Origin: Agarivorans gilvus
GTDB lineage: Bacteria > Pseudomonadota > Gammaproteobacteria > Enterobacterales > Celerinatantimonadaceae
NCBI RefSeq assembly: GCF_001420915.1
Contig: NZ_CP013021.1
Span: forward strand, 2,894,001 to 2,958,000
Length of the DNA: 64,000 nucleotides
Direction of reading: 5' to 3'
This document shows, piece after piece, positions 1 to 8,783 of this stretch. Numbering within the stretch: position 1 is the first letter of the stretch; the number at the start of each line of letters is the position of its first letter. The notes beneath the pieces were generated by a model. It made no database searches. It was not told the DNA's origin and was given only the letters and a program-made list of their open reading frames with translations. The position numbers were made by a program, and so were the translations under genes.

Positions 1-485
1 ATGGAGGGTTCAAAAATCAGTGAGCGAGCTAGTGCTACCCGTTGTTTCTGACCACCGGAAAGGTGGCCGGGATAGCGCTTGCCAAAACTCTCTAATTCGA
101 CCAAGGCCAGTGACTCGGCTACTTTGCGTTTTATGACTTCGCTGGGGAGTTTGCGCACTATCAGTGGGTAGGCGAGGTTTTCGGCGACGGTCATATGGGG
201 GAATAAGGCGTAGTGCTGAAACACCATGCCGATGTTTCGATTGTAGGGAGCGACGTTGGTAATGGTTTGGCCATTCACCAAAATTTGCCCACTGGTGACG
301 TCTTCGAAACCAGCCAGCATCATCAAACAGGTGGTCTTTCCCGAACCCGAAGGCCCCAATAGAGTAACAAACTCCCCTTTCTTAATATCGAGGTTGAAGT
401 TTTTTACCACTAAGCTGCGTTGATCGTAGCTTTTTTTTACATCGACAAAACGAACATATTGATGGTCATCGACCGACTCGCTCAT
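1..485 (-). CDS. PotA-type ABC transporter ATP-binding protein (3' end beyond window)
   Basis: This is the N-terminal 161 codons of an ABC ATPase that runs off the left edge. The frame begins MSESVDDHQYVRF and shows Walker A (GPSGSGKTT), a Q-loop (VFQHYALFPHMTV) and the signature LSGGQKQRVALARSL. Arrangement and wording match the CysA/PotA/FbpC type that energises uptake of polyamines, iron or sulfate. The polyamine guess draws some support from puuD and puuB 11 kb away, but the substrate cannot be read from this fragment. The ATG at 483-485 is the natural start. About 195 bp of promoter-like DNA separates it from the upstream LysR gene on the same strand. Confidence 0.85.
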   Translation of the reverse strand, partial: MSESVDDHQYVRFVDVKKSYDQRSLVVKNFNLDIKKGEFVTLLGPSGSGKTTCLMMLAGFEDVTSGQILVNGQTITNVAPYNRNIGMVFQHYALFPHMTVAENLAYPLIVRKLPSEVIKRKVAESLALVELESFGKRYPGHLSGGQKQRVALARSLIFEPS

Positions 486-680
486 ATACAGATCCTTTTG
501 CTAAGAGCTAGCAGCGCAATTTGCGCTGGACGTCAAAATCCCTATTAACATTATCCTAACAAACTATGCTGCAGAGAAAAGTGCGAATATTAAACAACTT
601 AACGGCGGTGCCAACATATTATACTTAGTTGGCTTGGTTTTTAAGTTGAAACGTTTGTCTCTTTAAAGTTTGCGATAAAT

Positions 681-1589
681 TTATCTCGGAACTTGCGCCA
701 GATGCTCGGTGATAAAGTCTACCGCCACCCTAACTTTAGGGATTTGATATTTAAGCCTTTGGTATAAAAGATAAATCCCGTTAGTTTCCACCGGGGCTAC
801 ACGAACTTCTTGGTCGAGGTCGAGCCGCACTAGGCTGCCTTCATCAAGCATTTGCTGAACCCCCCACTCGGGTAATAGCGCAATGCCCTCACCGTTTTTG
901 GCCGCATTTAACAGATGGCTACCATGGTTGCTAATGAGACGAATTTTGGGGTGTAACTCTTGCCAACCCTGTGGTCGCTTGACCAGCCAAGGCAGTACTT
1001 TGTCTGGGCCACGATAACGTAAGCTGAGGTGCTGATTAAGATCTAGCACCGAGTTAGGTGTACCGTATTTGGCGAGGTAAGCTGGAGAGGCGCACAAAAC
1101 AAAATGGTTGCTGGTGAGCTTTTTCGCCACGATGCGCTCGTCGGGAGCTTGGCCTCCGCGAATGGCGATATCGATGGGGTCGCGGCGTAAGTTGGTCAGT
1201 TGGTCACTAAAATGCAGATCCAACACTATATCGGGGTAGCGCTGAGAAAACTCGTTTAAAATTGGCGTTAGGCAACGTTCGCCATAACTGGGCATGGCGC
1301 TAATTGACAGTAGCCCGCTAGGGTGAGCTTGTTGCTGTTTAAGTAGCGCTTCTGCATCATCCAAACTGCTAAGCGCGGGTAAAATTTGTTGGTAATACAG
1401 GGCACCGAGTTCGGTCAATTTTACCTGCCGAGTGCTACGCTCAAGTAATTGCTGTTGCAACAGCGCTTCTAAGTCGGCAATCCGCCGTGATACCGATGAG
1501 GCCGGAACGTCAAAAGCAGCAGCGGTTTTGGTAAAACTGGCCGATTCTGCCAAGTGGGCAAAATAGTGAAGTGCGCGTAGTTTATCCAT
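681..1589 (-). CDS. LysR family transcriptional regulator
   Basis: This is a 302-residue LysR regulator. An N-terminal winged helix-turn-helix (about residues 1-60, with SFTKTAAAFDVPASSVSRRIADLE) is followed by a periplasmic-binding-like effector domain. The frame stays open 16 codons further upstream, but the family normally begins MDKLRALHYF, so the ATG at 1587-1589 was chosen. It is transcribed divergently from the zinc-free alcohol-dehydrogenase-like reductase at 1708. LysR regulators often control the divergent neighbour, so that reductase is the likely target. The effector is unknown. Confidence 0.88.
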   Translation of the reverse strand: MDKLRALHYFAHLAESASFTKTAAAFDVPASSVSRRIADLEALLQQQLLERSTRQVKLTELGALYYQQILPALSSLDDAEALLKQQQAHPSGLLSISAMPSYGERCLTPILNEFSQRYPDIVLDLHFSDQLTNLRRDPIDIAIRGGQAPDERIVAKKLTSNHFVLCASPAYLAKYGTPNSVLDLNQHLSLRYRGPDKVLPWLVKRPQGWQELHPKIRLISNHGSHLLNAAKNGEGIALLPEWGVQQMLDEGSLVRLDLDQEVRVAPVETNGIYLLYQRLKYQIPKVRVAVDFITEHLAQVPR

Positions 1590-1707
1590 GAGGCTATTTT
1601 TGTCATAAAGACAAAAAAGTTTAGCCAATTTGGTCATTTATTGCCAGTTGTGGTTTTATTTATAATGTTTTTGATAACAATTACACCCCCTATTTAGAGG
1701 AAACATC

Positions 1708-2703
1708 ATGTCTAGCTATCAAGCCGTTCATCTTGTAAAACGTCCTGTTAATGTGATCGAAGCCAGTTGTTTCGAGTTAAGAGAGCACTCACCAACTGAG
1801 CTACAAGAAGGGCAATTTCGAGTGAAACAAACTCACATGTCTTTAGACCCAGCAATGCGTGGTTGGATGAGTGCCGATACTAACAGCTACATTCCACCTG
1901 TAGAGCTAGGAGCGGTGATGCGCGCTAGCGGCATTGGTGAAGTCGTGGAGTCGCGCCACCCAGATTTTCCGCAAGGTGCTCGAGTGATGGGCATGTTTGG
2001 CTGGACGGAGCAGGCTATTAGTAATGGTGCCGGGGTAAATTTAGTGCCTGAAGGTTTACCTGCAGAAGCGGTGCTAGCCGTATTAGCCTTGCCGGGAATG
2101 ACAGCGGCGCAAGGCTTATTTGGCATTGCTAAGCCTAAGGCCGGCGAAACATTATTAGTGAGTGGCGCGGCTGGTTCTGTTGGCTCTTTAGTGGGGCAAA
2201 TGGCCAAGGCTGAGGGGCTGCGAGTAATTGGCGTAGCTGGTAGTGATGAAAAGTGCCGTTGGTTGGTGGAGCAACTGGGTTTTGATGGCGCGGTAAACTA
2301 CAAATCTGAGCAGCTAGCCGAACAAGTCGCCGAGCTGACACCAAACGGCATCGATATTTATTTTGAGAATACCGGCGGGCCGATCCAGCAAGTTGCCTTC
2401 GATAATATGAACACCTTTGGCCGCGTTGTGGTGTGCGGCATGATTGCTGATTACAACAGCGAGCAGCCTTCGGCTGGACCAAACTGGATGCAAATCATTA
2501 AGAAGCGTTTGTCGATTCAAGGTTTCACCATGCCTGACCATTTCGATAAGGCTCCGCAACTAATGCAACAAGTCGCCGCTTACCTACAAGCTGGCAAACT
2601 GCAATATCGAGTGCACGTACTCGACGGTTTAGCTGCGGCTATCGATGGCATTAACTTGCTGTTTAGCGGTGAAAACCAAGGGAAATTGTTAGTAAAACTA
2701 TAA
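1708..2703 (+). CDS. NADP-dependent oxidoreductase, MDR superfamily (CurA/leukotriene B4 dehydrogenase-like)
   Basis: This 331-residue protein is a zinc-independent medium-chain reductase. An N-terminal GroES-like domain carries SLDPAMRGWMS, typical of the CurA/PTGR branch. The Rossmann domain holds the dinucleotide loop SGAAGSVGSLVGQMAK (about residues 150-167), followed by GFDGAVNYKSE. Such enzymes reduce the double bond of alpha,beta-unsaturated aldehydes and ketones with NADPH in the cytoplasm. It has a good ribosome site (AGAGGAAA) before the ATG and faces a LysR gene, suggesting induction by a reactive carbonyl. The exact substrate is unknown. Confidence 0.88.
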   Translation: MSSYQAVHLVKRPVNVIEASCFELREHSPTELQEGQFRVKQTHMSLDPAMRGWMSADTNSYIPPVELGAVMRASGIGEVVESRHPDFPQGARVMGMFGWTEQAISNGAGVNLVPEGLPAEAVLAVLALPGMTAAQGLFGIAKPKAGETLLVSGAAGSVGSLVGQMAKAEGLRVIGVAGSDEKCRWLVEQLGFDGAVNYKSEQLAEQVAELTPNGIDIYFENTGGPIQQVAFDNMNTFGRVVVCGMIADYNSEQPSAGPNWMQIIKKRLSIQGFTMPDHFDKAPQLMQQVAAYLQAGKLQYRVHVLDGLAAAIDGINLLFSGENQGKLLVKL

Positions 2704-2714
2704 GCAGATTGGCC

Positions 2715-2753
2715 AAGTTCACTAGAGGTTTAGTGAGCTTGGCGCTAAGCGCC
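2715..2753. terminator. paired hairpins between convergent genes
   Basis: A 10-bp stem (2715-2724 with 2731-2740, one G-T pair) is followed at once by GGCGC-taa-GCGCC at 2741-2753. Both lie between the converging reductase and glutathione transferase genes. There is no T-tract, so a role as two-way terminator is inference from position. Confidence 0.35.
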
Positions 2754-3370
2754 TAAGCGCAGACTTTAGTATCGTCATCAATGGCGATGTAGTTGGGCTG
2801 CTTGGCAATGCGTTGGCACCAGTCTTGAATCGCTGGAAAGCGGCTTAACTCAAAGCCTCCCTCATCGGCTACATGGGTATAAGCGTAAAGCGCAATGTCG
2901 GCAATGCTTAGCTGCTCTGCAACCAAATATTGATGCTGCTTTAAGTGTTGTTCCATTAATTCTAATGCCGCATAGCCTTGCTGTTGTTTGTCGGCGAGTT
3001 GAGCTTGGCGCAGTTCATTCATGCCAGCATGGCTCAACCAAAAACGCGGCGATGCAATATTAGGCTCGTGACTATATTGCTCGAAATTCATCCATTTCAA
3101 TACCTCCGCCTGCAACCAAGTATCGCTTGGCCAAAAGCGCGTGCCCTGAGCCAGATAATATAAAACCGCATTAGACTCAGCCAAAGTACGGCCATCATCG
3201 AACTCTAATACCGGGATCTTACCGTTGGGATTAAGCGCTAAAAAGCGGGGAGTTCGGGTTTCCCCAGCGACAATGTCATAGCATTTCACTTGGTAGTCGA
3301 TACCAAGCAGGTTTAATAACAGGCGGATCTTATAGCCATTGCCTGAGGGAAGGTAGTCATGCAAAATCAT
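2753..3370 (-). CDS. glutathione S-transferase family protein
   Basis: This 205-residue protein has the two-domain GST fold. The N-terminal thioredoxin-like part (MILHDYLPSGNGYKIRLLLNLLG, then NPNGKIPVLEFDDGRTLAESNAVLYYLA) contains the cis-proline and the ES pair that bind glutathione. The C-terminal helical part includes LSIADIALYAYTHVADEGG. The upstream in-frame codons (MPVNCHTSQTN) do not fit the family, so the ATG at 3368-3370 was taken. It is divergent from the LysR gene at 3475, which may regulate it. The substrate is unknown; detoxification is likely. Confidence 0.88.
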   Translation of the reverse strand: MILHDYLPSGNGYKIRLLLNLLGIDYQVKCYDIVAGETRTPRFLALNPNGKIPVLEFDDGRTLAESNAVLYYLAQGTRFWPSDTWLQAEVLKWMNFEQYSHEPNIASPRFWLSHAGMNELRQAQLADKQQQGYAALELMEQHLKQHQYLVAEQLSIADIALYAYTHVADEGGFELSRFPAIQDWCQRIAKQPNYIAIDDDTKVCA

Positions 3371-3474
3371 AGTGGCTCCTGCCGATGTATTTGTTTGGCT
3401 AGTGTGGCAATTTACTGGCAACTTGAATAACGATAAATTTTAATACTAAGTATTAATCTTGATGATGGGTAACT

Positions 3475-4356
3475 ATGGATATTGACGCCTTACGCAGTTT
3501 GCTGGCCTTTGTTGAAAGTGGCAGTTTTACCCGTGCCGCTAGTCAAACTTTTCGCACTCAATCAGCGATCAGTGCGCAAATGAAAAAACTGCAGCAACAA
3601 GCGGCCAGCCCTTTATTTATTAAAGAAGGGCGAAGCCTGCAGTTAACTCCAGCAGGTCAAGCTTTAGCCAGTTATGCGCGGCGCATTGTGAGTCTGCATG
3701 ATCAAGCCTTAATAGAAATGAAAAATAGCCACGCTACAGTTGAGTTGCGCTTGGGGTGTCCAGACGATTACAGTATTTCGGTATTGCCTTTGTTTGCCGA
3801 ATTATTACAGCAGGCAGTGCCTAATTTAAGTTTACGTTTACGCGCCGCGCCCAGTTATTTGTTACGCCAAAGTTTGGATTGCGGAGAGTTGGATATAGCG
3901 ATTTTAACCCGCAGTCCCGACAGTGATGAAGGTTATTTGCTGCGTCATGATCAAGGCGTATGGGTAAGTCATCCGCAGCGCGACCTTTCTTTGCAGCAGC
4001 CGATCCCGCTGGCCTTGTATGAAGCCGACTGCAAGTTTCATAGCAGTGCCATTGCCGGTTTAGATAAGGCTGAACGGCCTTATCGTTTGCTAGCCACCAG
4101 TGCCAATCATAGTGGACTCTATGGTATGGTAAAACAAGGTTTAGCGGTGGCGGCGATGGCGCGTTCAAGTAAAGGTGAATTACAAGAATTGTGCGCTACA
4201 ACTATGCCGCCGTTACCAGCAATTGATATTGTTGTGGCGCTGGCCACTCAGCCCCATGTGGCCTGTAGCAGCACCATGATTAAAGATATTTGTGAACAGT
4301 TTCGCCAAAAGGATGTTGAGCTAGAGCCAACATTGGGCGAAGCTGTGTTTAACTGA
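3475..4356 (+). CDS. LysR family transcriptional regulator
   Basis: This is a 293-residue LysR regulator. The N-terminal helix-turn-helix reads MDIDALRSLLAFVESGSFTR, then RTQSAISAQMKKLQ, followed by an effector-binding domain from about residue 90. It is divergent from the glutathione transferase gene, with 104 bp between the two starts where a shared operator would sit. It is followed by cheV on the same strand after 23 bp, probably by read-through rather than shared function. The effector cannot be deduced. Confidence 0.87.
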   Translation: MDIDALRSLLAFVESGSFTRAASQTFRTQSAISAQMKKLQQQAASPLFIKEGRSLQLTPAGQALASYARRIVSLHDQALIEMKNSHATVELRLGCPDDYSISVLPLFAELLQQAVPNLSLRLRAAPSYLLRQSLDCGELDIAILTRSPDSDEGYLLRHDQGVWVSHPQRDLSLQQPIPLALYEADCKFHSSAIAGLDKAERPYRLLATSANHSGLYGMVKQGLAVAAMARSSKGELQELCATTMPPLPAIDIVVALATQPHVACSSTMIKDICEQFRQKDVELEPTLGEAVFN

Positions 4357-4379
4357 TCGTTATTTTGACATAAGGATGC

Positions 4380-5327
4380 ATGATGAGTAGCGCTACTAGT
4401 CAAACCCAAGGTTTATTGCATTTTAGGTTATCGCATAGCCAGCTATTCGCGATTGGAACCTTAAAAGTACGCGAAATTGTGCCTTATACGCGGCTTACTG
4501 CCTTACCACATTCCCATCCCTACGTATTAGGCTCTGCGTCGCTACGAGGTCAAACGGTATCGGTTATCGACATGGCCGCTGCTGTGGGTTACCGCCCTAT
4601 CAGTAAAGAAGAGCGCGAGTCTTGCTCCATCATTATTACCGACGTGAGTCGGCAAACTTTGGGCTTTCTGGTGCGAGGTATTGAGCGCATCACCGAATGC
4701 CGTTGGCGCGACATCGATCCACCGCCTAGCTCCTTAGGTAAAAATGCTTATGTCACCGGAGTGACCAGAGTAGATGATAAATTGGTGCAGTTATTGGATA
4801 TCGAAAAGCTGATCGCCACGGTGTTCCCAGACGATGAAAACAAGGTGCGCGTTTCTGTGAGTCTGCCAGACCAAGCCATCTTGAGTCAGTTGAAAATTAT
4901 GCTGGTGGACGATTCTGCTACCGCAAGAAAGCAGTTAGCGGGTGCTTTAGATAGCATAGAAATTGATTATCAAATTGCCAGTGATGGGGCCACGGCGTTT
5001 AAAATGATGCAACAAGCGGCTGCGGCCGGTGAGCCGATCGATGTTTTAGTGAGCGACATAGAAATGCCTGGGCTGGATGGCTATGAACTGACCTTTGAAG
5101 TACGTAGTGACCCTGGTGTGGCTGATGCTTACATTATTTTGCATACCTCTTTATCTAGTGAGATTAGCGTGGATCGTGCTCATCAAGTGGGAGCCGATGA
5201 AGCCTTAACTAAATTTGATGCTGGTGAGTTAATTGATGCCATGTTGCGTGGCGCAGAACGTGTTTCTCAAGCAGAAACAAGGAGCTCTTTAGCAAAAAAG
5301 AACGGAATCCCTGAGGGGATTCTGTAA
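4380..5327 (+). CDS. cheV: chemotaxis coupling protein CheV (CheW + receiver)
   Basis: This 315-residue protein fuses a CheW-like coupling domain (about residues 10-155; PYVLGSASLRGQTVSVIDM) to a response-regulator receiver domain (about 170-295). The receiver keeps its acidic pocket (LVDDS), the phospho-acceptor region (LVSDIEMPGLDGYEL), the conserved Ser/Thr stretch (HTSLS) and the K of LTKFD. CheV links chemoreceptors to the CheA kinase and adapts through phosphorylation. No other chemotaxis gene is near, as is common for solitary cheV genes. ATG ATG at 4380 gives two possible starts one codon apart. Confidence 0.93.
   Translation: MMSSATSQTQGLLHFRLSHSQLFAIGTLKVREIVPYTRLTALPHSHPYVLGSASLRGQTVSVIDMAAAVGYRPISKEERESCSIIITDVSRQTLGFLVRGIERITECRWRDIDPPPSSLGKNAYVTGVTRVDDKLVQLLDIEKLIATVFPDDENKVRVSVSLPDQAILSQLKIMLVDDSATARKQLAGALDSIEIDYQIASDGATAFKMMQQAAAAGEPIDVLVSDIEMPGLDGYELTFEVRSDPGVADAYIILHTSLSSEISVDRAHQVGADEALTKFDAGELIDAMLRGAERVSQAETRSSLAKKNGIPEGIL
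5305..5322 (+). terminator. hairpin overlapping the end of cheV
   Basis: GAATCCC-tgag-GGGATTC forms a perfect 7-bp stem ending five bases before the last base of the cheV stop codon. No T-tract follows, so termination is only possible. Confidence 0.3.
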
Positions 5328-5405
5328 GTAATTACTAAATTTAGAGTCGTTAATGACGCTGTTTGACTATGCTTACAGTGAGTACGCTCGCGTCAGGTAA
5401 AGAAT

Positions 5406-6128
5406 GTGAAATACTGTTGTTGCTTGCTGTTATGCTTCCTTCACTTGCCCTTGTTTGCTGCAAGTACCACTATCATGATAGCGACCCAAGAATGGTCGAA
5501 TTACGCCAATAAAGACGGTAGTGGCTATTATTTTTCCTTACTAGAGCGGGCTTTCCCAGGTTATCAGTACAGTGTCACTTTTATGCCTTATGCGCGCAGC
5601 CTTGCGATGTTAGAGCAGCAGCAGGTCGATTTAGTGTTTGGTGCCTCGGAGGACGATTTTGATGACGCGCGCTGTGGTGTCTCCTTGGTGGAAGTAGACC
5701 GTTCAGACATGCTGACTTCCCAGCGCTTAGCCAGCGGTTTTCGCTCCTCGCTAGATTTAAACGGTAAGTATGTAGTATCGCGGATTGGTTATGATTGGCG
5801 TGATCAGCTTCCCGCTGGCACGCGTTATAAGGAGTACGCTAGCCTAGCGCAGATGATTAAATTACTTAGCGTTGGCCGAGTGGATGCGGTGCTAGAGTAT
5901 CGAGATGAAATCGAACAGGCTTTGCTTAAACTTGGCGGTGATTATCAGCAGTTAGTTATTGTTGATAACGTGGTGGAATATGGCTCTACCTTTTGCTTTG
6001 CCGCAAATAAGCGGGGCGAGTATTTGCAGAAGCAATTTGATCGTGTGATGTTGCAGATGATAGAAAGTGGAGAGCTAAGGGCACTGATGCTTCAGACCCT
6101 AGGCAGTGATGAAGACTATCCATATTAA
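5406..6128 (+). CDS. periplasmic substrate-binding protein, SBP_bac_3-like
   Basis: This 240-residue protein has a clear signal peptide (residues 1 to about 19, MKYCCCLLLCFLHLPLFAAS). The body resembles solute-binding family 3: IATQEWSNYANKDGSGYYFSLLERAF at the N-terminus, then MPYARSLAMLEQQQVDLVFGA. Start is GTG at 5406; the overlapping ATG at 5404 is in another frame. No permease or ATPase is adjacent, so it resembles the orphan binding proteins common in marine gammaproteobacteria, which may serve a sensor or a distant transporter. The ligand is unknown. Confidence 0.75.
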   Translation: MKYCCCLLLCFLHLPLFAASTTIMIATQEWSNYANKDGSGYYFSLLERAFPGYQYSVTFMPYARSLAMLEQQQVDLVFGASEDDFDDARCGVSLVEVDRSDMLTSQRLASGFRSSLDLNGKYVVSRIGYDWRDQLPAGTRYKEYASLAQMIKLLSVGRVDAVLEYRDEIEQALLKLGGDYQQLVIVDNVVEYGSTFCFAANKRGEYLQKQFDRVMLQMIESGELRALMLQTLGSDEDYPY

Positions 6129-6206
6129 GTTTTAGCTGGGCTTTGACTGTGGCTCGCTTTGCTTTAGACTGCTCAGCCCAACTTATACCGCAAAGGCTAG
6201 ATCAGG

Positions 6207-7025
6207 ATGCAGGGTCACTTATCAAAAATGCGCGCCGAACTGGGCGAGCAAATCCAATACTACCTCCCCATAGGCGAACAAGAACTCCATCTTAACCCTT
6301 TGATAGGAAAATCTTTTTCTTTTGAGTTTACCGGTAAGATTAATTGCCGTAACTGCGGTAAAGCCAGTAAGAAAAGTTACTCCCAAGGTTATTGTTTTGT
6401 GTGCATGCGGAAGCTGGCTAGTTGCGATATGTGCATCATGAAGCCGGAAACATGCCATTACGACCAAGGAACTTGTCGCGAGCCTGAATGGGGTGATGAA
6501 CATTGCATGATCCCGCACTTCGTCTATTTGGCCAATACCTCTGGCTTAAAAGTGGGCATTACTCGGCATACGCAAATTCCTACCCGTTGGATTGATCAAG
6601 GCGCCACTCAAGCTTTGCCAATATTAAAAGTGGCTACTCGCCAGCTTTCCGGTTTAGTGGAAGTGGAGTTGGCTAAGCTGATTGCCGATAAAACCAATTG
6701 GCGGGCGATGTTAAAAGGTGATGCGCTGGAATTGGATTTAGTGGCCGAGCGGGAACGTTTGTTACCAGAAATTGAGGCGGCTTTAGCGCAGCTAAAAGAG
6801 CGTTTTGGTGAGCATGCTATTGAACGCTTGCCAGAGCAAGAGGTGCTGGATTTACATTATCCGGTGAACTCATATCCCAGCAAAATCAGTAGCTTCAACC
6901 TAGATAAAAATCCTTTAGTGGAAGGCCAACTACAGGGAATCAAGGGTCAGTATTTAATCTTTAACAATGGTGTGATAAACATTCGTAAGTTCGGCTCTTA
7001 TGAAGTGAAAGTATTAGAGTCATAG
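6207..7025 (+). CDS. DUF2797 family protein with zinc-ribbon-like cysteines
   Basis: This 272-residue cytoplasmic protein has a cysteine-rich front: CRNC (about residues 47-50), CFVC (about 68-71), CDMC (about 78-81), then further C and H residues in CHYDQGTC. The middle reads YLANTSGLKVGITRHTQIPTRWIDQGA, which looks like a GIY-YIG-type nuclease core and is typical of DUF2797. The activity of the family is not established to my knowledge. It stands alone upstream of the zinc-related genes, with only 32 bp before the next gene, so it could share their transcript. Confidence 0.8.
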   Translation: MQGHLSKMRAELGEQIQYYLPIGEQELHLNPLIGKSFSFEFTGKINCRNCGKASKKSYSQGYCFVCMRKLASCDMCIMKPETCHYDQGTCREPEWGDEHCMIPHFVYLANTSGLKVGITRHTQIPTRWIDQGATQALPILKVATRQLSGLVEVELAKLIADKTNWRAMLKGDALELDLVAERERLLPEIEAALAQLKERFGEHAIERLPEQEVLDLHYPVNSYPSKISSFNLDKNPLVEGQLQGIKGQYLIFNNGVINIRKFGSYEVKVLES

Positions 7026-7057
7026 TAATGGCTGCAAAAGCAGGGTAACAGCTTAAG

Positions 7058-7345
7058 ATGAACAGATCGACTTGGCACAAGGCGCTTACTTGGGTACTGA
7101 TTGTATCAGTACTTTGGCTGGCTGCTATTTGGGCTGAGCACCAGCTTGAGCGCCTAGATCCCGGTCATGATGATCAGCACTGTCAGCTCTGCTTACAACT
7201 GCATAAATTAACTAGTGCTGTCGCCAGCAGCGTAGGGCTAATGGTGCCTTTAGTGCTGTTTGCCTTACTGGTGCTCTCTGCCAGTGCTTATCAATATCAA
7301 GTTCCAGCGCGAGCCCAAGCGCGCGCCCCGCCTGCATATAACTAA
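7058..7345 (+). CDS. small membrane protein with HxxHCxxC motif (DUF2607/DUF2946-like)
   Basis: This 95-residue protein has a hydrophobic N-terminal helix (TWVLIVSVLWLAAIWAEHQ), a short loop GHDDQHCQLC rich in His, Asp and Cys, and a second hydrophobic helix (about residues 58-78). The loop would face the periplasm and could bind a metal. Similar small proteins stand directly before DUF2796 genes in vibrios. The family name is a recollection, not a verified match. It probably opens the zinc-linked operon that continues to 10487. Confidence 0.65.
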   Translation: MNRSTWHKALTWVLIVSVLWLAAIWAEHQLERLDPGHDDQHCQLCLQLHKLTSAVASSVGLMVPLVLFALLVLSASAYQYQVPARAQARAPPAYN

Positions 7346-7432
7346 TCGAGATACCGTTTTGAGCCAAGCCCCAAGCTTTATCTAAGCTTGCCGCTTAAGG
7401 CTGTTTATATTTAGTTATACATGGAACTTACA

Positions 7433-8065
7433 ATGAAATTACGCGCAATTTTCTTAGGCTCTGTTGGCCTATTCTCGGGTGCGGTTAGCGCCCAATCTGC
7501 TCACCAACATGGTGTGGCAGAGTTATTTTTTGCTGCCAATGGCAGTGAGTTACAAATAGAGCTGCATACTCCAGCCGACAACTTACTTGGCTTTGAGCAT
7601 GCTCCGGTTAATCAGCAGCAGCGGCAGACTTTGCAAGCGGCTCAACAGACAGTGCAGCAAATCGAGCAACTGTTTGTGTTTAATCAAGCAGAGTGTGAGT
7701 TAAGTAACTTAAGTCAAGACTGGGGTGAATTAGCCGATGGCGACCACCATCATGAAGCCGGGCACGAGCACGATGCAGAACATGAGCATGATGCCGGGCA
7801 TGACCACGATGCAGAACATGACCACGATGCCGGGCACCAGCACGACGGCGAGCATGATCATGATGAAGGGCATCAGCATGCAGCCCATCAGGATATAAAC
7901 TTGAATTACTTGTTTAGTTGTCAAGATGCCGAGCAATTAACTAGCATCGAGCTACTTTGGTTCAAGGCTTTCCCTAATCTACATAAGATTCGAGTTCAGG
8001 GCGTCAGCGAACGTGGCCAAGTGGCTGTCGATCTTGGTCCCAATAATAATCAGGTGAAACTCTAA
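7433..8065 (+). CDS. zrgA: DUF2796 His-rich zinc-associated periplasmic protein (ZrgA-like)
   Basis: This 210-residue protein has a signal peptide (MKLRAIFLGSVGLFSGAVSAQS) and a body beginning HQHGVAELFFAANGSELQIELHTPADNLLGFEH, diagnostic of DUF2796. Residues about 105-150 are a His/Asp/Glu tract built from 12-residue repeats (AGHEHDAEHEHD and variants), a probable zinc trap. ZrgA is part of a zinc-regulated operon in vibrios that aids growth when zinc is scarce. Start: ATG 7433 has GGA 8 bases upstream; the ATG at 7421 has no ribosome site. The ABC pair downstream follows after one base. Confidence 0.85.
   Translation: MKLRAIFLGSVGLFSGAVSAQSAHQHGVAELFFAANGSELQIELHTPADNLLGFEHAPVNQQQRQTLQAAQQTVQQIEQLFVFNQAECELSNLSQDWGELADGDHHHEAGHEHDAEHEHDAGHDHDAEHDHDAGHQHDGEHDHDEGHQHAAHQDINLNYLFSCQDAEQLTSIELLWFKAFPNLHKIRVQGVSERGQVAVDLGPNNNQVKL
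7757..7864 (+). repeat. 36-bp tandem repeat coding the metal-binding tract of the DUF2796 protein
   Basis: Three imperfect 36-bp units begin at 7757, 7793 and 7829, each starting gccgggca; a decayed fourth begins at 7865. Each codes 12 residues alternating His with Asp or Glu. The in-frame period means changes in copy number would lengthen or shorten the tract without breaking the gene. Confidence 0.8.
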
Positions 8066-8066
8066 G

Positions 8067-8783
8067 ATGTCTCAAGCTACTTCTCTACTGGCTTTAGATG
8101 AAGTGGTGTTTGCGTGGCCGGGTGAATCTCACCCGGCCATTCATATCCCCCACCTTAGCATCAAGGCAGCCAGCCATACCTTCATTCACGGCCCCAGTGG
8201 CTGTGGTAAATCTACTCTGCTGAGTCTGATTGCCGGGGTAATCAGTGCTCAGCAAGGGCGTATTAGCTTTATGGGGCAGGATTGTGCTGCACTATCGGCG
8301 GCCCAGCGTGACCAATTGCGGGCAGACCATATTGGCTATGTATTTCAGCAGTTTAATTTATTGCCTTATTTATCGGTGTTAGAAAATGTGGCCTTGGCCT
8401 GTCAGTTTTCTAAGTTGCGCAAACAGCGCGCTTTAAGTCGCTCAGCCAGCGTGCTGGAAGAGGCGCGGCGTTTGTTGGCTCATTTACAGCTACCCGATAA
8501 ACAACTGCAACAGCCTGTGGGAAGACTCAGCATCGGCCAACAACAGCGTGTCGCTGCGGCGCGGGCAATGATCGGTTCACCAGAGTTAATTATTGCCGAC
8601 GAACCCACTTCGGCGCTGGATAAAACCAACCGAGAACATTTTATGAACCTGCTAATGGCCGAGCTAAAGCACTGTGACAGCAGTTTATTACTGGTGAGTC
8701 ACGATCAAGATTTGGCGCAGCGTTTTCAGCAGGTGGTGGATCTTCCGGCGTTAAATTTGGGAGGTGCTCATGAGCCTGCTTAA
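8067..8783 (+). CDS. ABC transporter ATP-binding protein, LolD/MacB type (Zrg-like operon)
   Basis: This 238-residue ATPase has Walker A GPSGCGKST (about residue 46), the Q-loop FQQFNLLPYLSVLENV, the signature LSIGQQQRVAAARAM, Walker B LIIADEPTSALD and the switch histidine in VSHDQD. The pattern is that of LolD/MacB-class ATPases, which pair with FtsX-like permeases and drive conformational work rather than classic import. It starts one base after the DUF2796 stop and overlaps the permease gene by 14 bases, so the three are surely co-expressed. A zinc-linked role is inferred from this context. Confidence 0.88.
   Translation: MSQATSLLALDEVVFAWPGESHPAIHIPHLSIKAASHTFIHGPSGCGKSTLLSLIAGVISAQQGRISFMGQDCAALSAAQRDQLRADHIGYVFQQFNLLPYLSVLENVALACQFSKLRKQRALSRSASVLEEARRLLAHLQLPDKQLQQPVGRLSIGQQQRVAAARAMIGSPELIIADEPTSALDKTNREHFMNLLMAELKHCDSSLLLVSHDQDLAQRFQQVVDLPALNLGGAHEPA

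Noticed and set aside
7400..7425. Zur-like sequence before the DUF2796 gene
   Set aside because: TATA-rich halves are present, but the spacing does not fit the Zur palindrome; it is more like an ordinary promoter.
7730..7936. Minus-strand frame opposite the His-rich repeat
   Set aside because: It is a by-product of the repetitive His/Asp codons (repeating Met-Ile-Val) with no ribosome site or family.
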